From contig NZ_JAGTXM010000004.1 of assembly GCF_018252635.1 (NCBI RefSeq), positions 526,793-590,792 on the forward strand: a stretch of DNA of 64,000 nucleotides, written 5' to 3'. Source of the DNA: Citrobacter amalonaticus (GTDB lineage Bacteria > Pseudomonadota > Gammaproteobacteria > Enterobacterales > Enterobacteriaceae). Positions within the stretch are counted from its first letter, which is position 1. Each line of letters opens with the position of its first letter. Below the pieces are notes generated by a model that did no database searches, had not been told where the DNA came from, and saw only the letters and a program-made list of their open reading frames with translations. Both the position numbers and the translations under genes were made by a program. This document shows positions 62,759 through 64,000 of this stretch, piece after piece.

Positions 62759-64000
62759 ATGAATATTAAAAACGTGCACCACCCAAAATCAATGCTGGCA
62801 ATCGCTATTGCTTTCGCAGTACAAACGACCGCCGCAGCGAATCTGGATAATATCAATCTGCTAGCCGTGACGCCGCCGACGGATATCACGAGCGATCTCA
62901 TTATCGATAATGGTGACTCCCTCACCCTTTCCTCAACCGAAAATACCGGCAGTAACTGGGATCAGGTTCGCGCAGTAATTGTTGGGAGTAGCGGTGTCGG
63001 TACCTTGATGATTAATGGTCGGGATATCCTCGTTAGCGAGGGATCTACAATAGGTGACGCGGGGACGGGTACCGTCACTTTAACGAATAACGCAACCTGG
63101 AGAAATAATAACTGGCATATCCAGCTTGGGACAAGTAATGGCTCCGGCACGCTTAATGTACTTAATGGCAGTAAAATAACCGGTATAGATAATTTACGTA
63201 TTGGCGAAGCGTATGAAGATGGCAAGGGAGTGGTTAACATCGATGGCGCTAATTCTTCAATAGAAACCTCCTGGACCGTTGTCGGCGATCAGGGACACGG
63301 TAAATTGTTGATTACCAACGGCGGTAAACTCTCAACGACCAGTCACATGAGTATTGGCTACGTTGGCGTAACGGATAACTCCACGCGAAACGGATTTGGT
63401 GAAACCCGCGTCGATGGGGCTAATTCCACCCTTGACATTGCTGAGGCCATTAATCTGGGCGGGTTCTCAACGGCAAATAATACCGCCAAAGGGATTCTCA
63501 CCGTCAGTAATGGTGCAACCGTTAAGTCCGGAACGTTGATCCGCCTGGCCTATGGTAACGGCAGCACCGGGATTTTAAATATCGGTGGCGCGCAGGGAGA
63601 AACCGAACAGGCGGCTGGCAACGTTGAGGCGTCACGAATTTATCTGATGAATAACAGCGGTCAGAACACCGCCATTCTGAACTTCAACCATTCCAGTCAG
63701 GACTTCGTGCTGGCATCGCGAATTTACGGTAATGGTGAAGTCAACCACGTCGGCTCAGGGGTGACCACGCTGACCGGGGCCAATACCTACAGCGGCAACA
63801 CGCTTGTCTCGCGAGGGACGCTGCGCGCAGGCGCGGAAAATACATTTAGCGACGCGTCAGATTACATCGTCAACGACGGTGCCAGTCTGGATCTTAATGG
63901 TTATTCACAAACACTGAATTCGCTGGATCTGGCAGGTTCAGCAACGCTCTCCTCCCCTGCAAAAGTCAGAGCGGCGTTTACTCCGACCACGTTAACCATC
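62759..64000 (+). CDS. type V autotransporter, 3' partial
   Basis: Open to the end of the window, 414 codons visible and no barrel yet. The ATG at 62759 has GGAAGAG six bases before it; ATG 62744 in frame is an alternative. Signal peptide near MLAIAIAFAVQTTAAA, then a beta-helix passenger of Gly/Asn-rich repeats (VIVGSSGVGTLMINGRD, GSGTLNVLNGSKITG, GHGKLLITNGGKLSTTSHMS). Passenger order and wording follow the autotransporter at 18412-21201, with matching blocks VVGDQ-GH/AQG, HM-IGYVG, LNFNH-S, GNTLVSRGTL and DLNGYSQTL. The two are paralogues; the rest lies beyond the window. Confidence 0.88.
   Translation, partial: MNIKNVHHPKSMLAIAIAFAVQTTAAANLDNINLLAVTPPTDITSDLIIDNGDSLTLSSTENTGSNWDQVRAVIVGSSGVGTLMINGRDILVSEGSTIGDAGTGTVTLTNNATWRNNNWHIQLGTSNGSGTLNVLNGSKITGIDNLRIGEAYEDGKGVVNIDGANSSIETSWTVVGDQGHGKLLITNGGKLSTTSHMSIGYVGVTDNSTRNGFGETRVDGANSTLDIAEAINLGGFSTANNTAKGILTVSNGATVKSGTLIRLAYGNGSTGILNIGGAQGETEQAAGNVEASRIYLMNNSGQNTAILNFNHSSQDFVLASRIYGNGEVNHVGSGVTTLTGANTYSGNTLVSRGTLRAGAENTFSDASDYIVNDGASLDLNGYSQTLNSLDLAGSATLSSPAKVRAAFTPTTLTI

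Noticed and set aside
62641-62925. Minus-strand 94-codon open frame before the second autotransporter
   Set aside because: Overlaps the autotransporter N-terminus, has no ribosome site and looks like an antisense shadow.

Overview
The window reads as about 64 kb of an enteric gamma-proteobacterial chromosome at the replication terminus. Gene content and order follow the Escherichia coli segment from dif and the fimbrial/hip region through uxaB, marRAB, ydeE, mgtS, dcp, ydfG, rspR, ydfI and rspAB to speG and ynfC, with several insertions that E. coli K-12 lacks. Those insertions (urea ABC transporter, FtrA plus rhodanese, a second idonate/mannonate-type gene cluster, a CaiF/GrlA regulator, autotransporters) suggest Citrobacter or a close relative. 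The genus is an inference; the family is secure. Three independent terminus signals support the location: a perfect-looking dif site (9519-9546), a Tus-binding Ter site (22485-22507), and two exact MatP sites (22411-22423 and 41191-41203).

Layout. 1-6.2 kb: the 3' part of a chaperone-usher fimbrial operon (usher, chaperone, four pilin-like subunits, two-domain adhesin), followed by a PglL/Wzy_C-type membrane O-ligase at 6.3-7.9 kb. 8.1-9.4 kb: a HipA-family kinase (YjjJ type), then dif. 9.9-16.3 kb: a DJ-1/PfpI protein and a sugar-acid cluster with a FadR-type regulator, L-idonate 5-dehydrogenase-like ADH, MFS transporter, gluconate 5-dehydrogenase-like SDR and a divergent enolase-superfamily dehydratase. 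16.4-18.1 kb: VOC protein, tam, CaiF/GrlA regulator. 18.4-21.2 kb: autotransporter. 21.4-31.7 kb: yneE, matS, Ter, uxaB, GNAT, dgcF, yneG, glsB, a chemoreceptor, sad, yneJ. 31.8-37.4 kb: sotB, marC, marRAB, eamA, ydeE. 37.4-43.1 kb: urtABCDE behind a sigma-54 promoter. 43.3-46.8 kb: a broken small gene coupled to a DUF1493 gene, a MetE-like enzyme, rhodanese, FtrA. 46.9-51.8 kb: mgtS, the MgrR small RNA, a possible new 52-residue ORF, a serine hydrolase, dcp, ydfG. 51.8-59.9 kb: the rsp regulon (rspR, ydfZ, ydfI, MHS transporter, rspA, ydfJ, rspB). 60.0-62.1 kb: ynfA, ynfB, speG, ynfC. 62.8 kb to the end: the start of a second autotransporter paralogous to the one at 18.4 kb.

How the parts may work together. 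The two sugar-acid clusters are paralogous in design (GntR regulator, zinc ADH, second dehydrogenase, major-facilitator carriers, ManD-type dehydratase). From the families present I infer L-gulonate to D-fructuronate to D-mannonate to 2-keto-3-deoxygluconate for the rsp cluster, and L-idonate to 5-ketogluconate to D-gluconate to 2-keto-3-deoxygluconate for the 10.6-16.3 kb cluster. Each has repeated operator-like motifs at its promoters. The second cluster, the fimbria-linked O-ligase and the paired autotransporters are the best candidates for little-described biology. I saw no tRNA, rRNA, CRISPR array, insertion sequence or intact prophage. All assignments are from reading alone; no database search was run.
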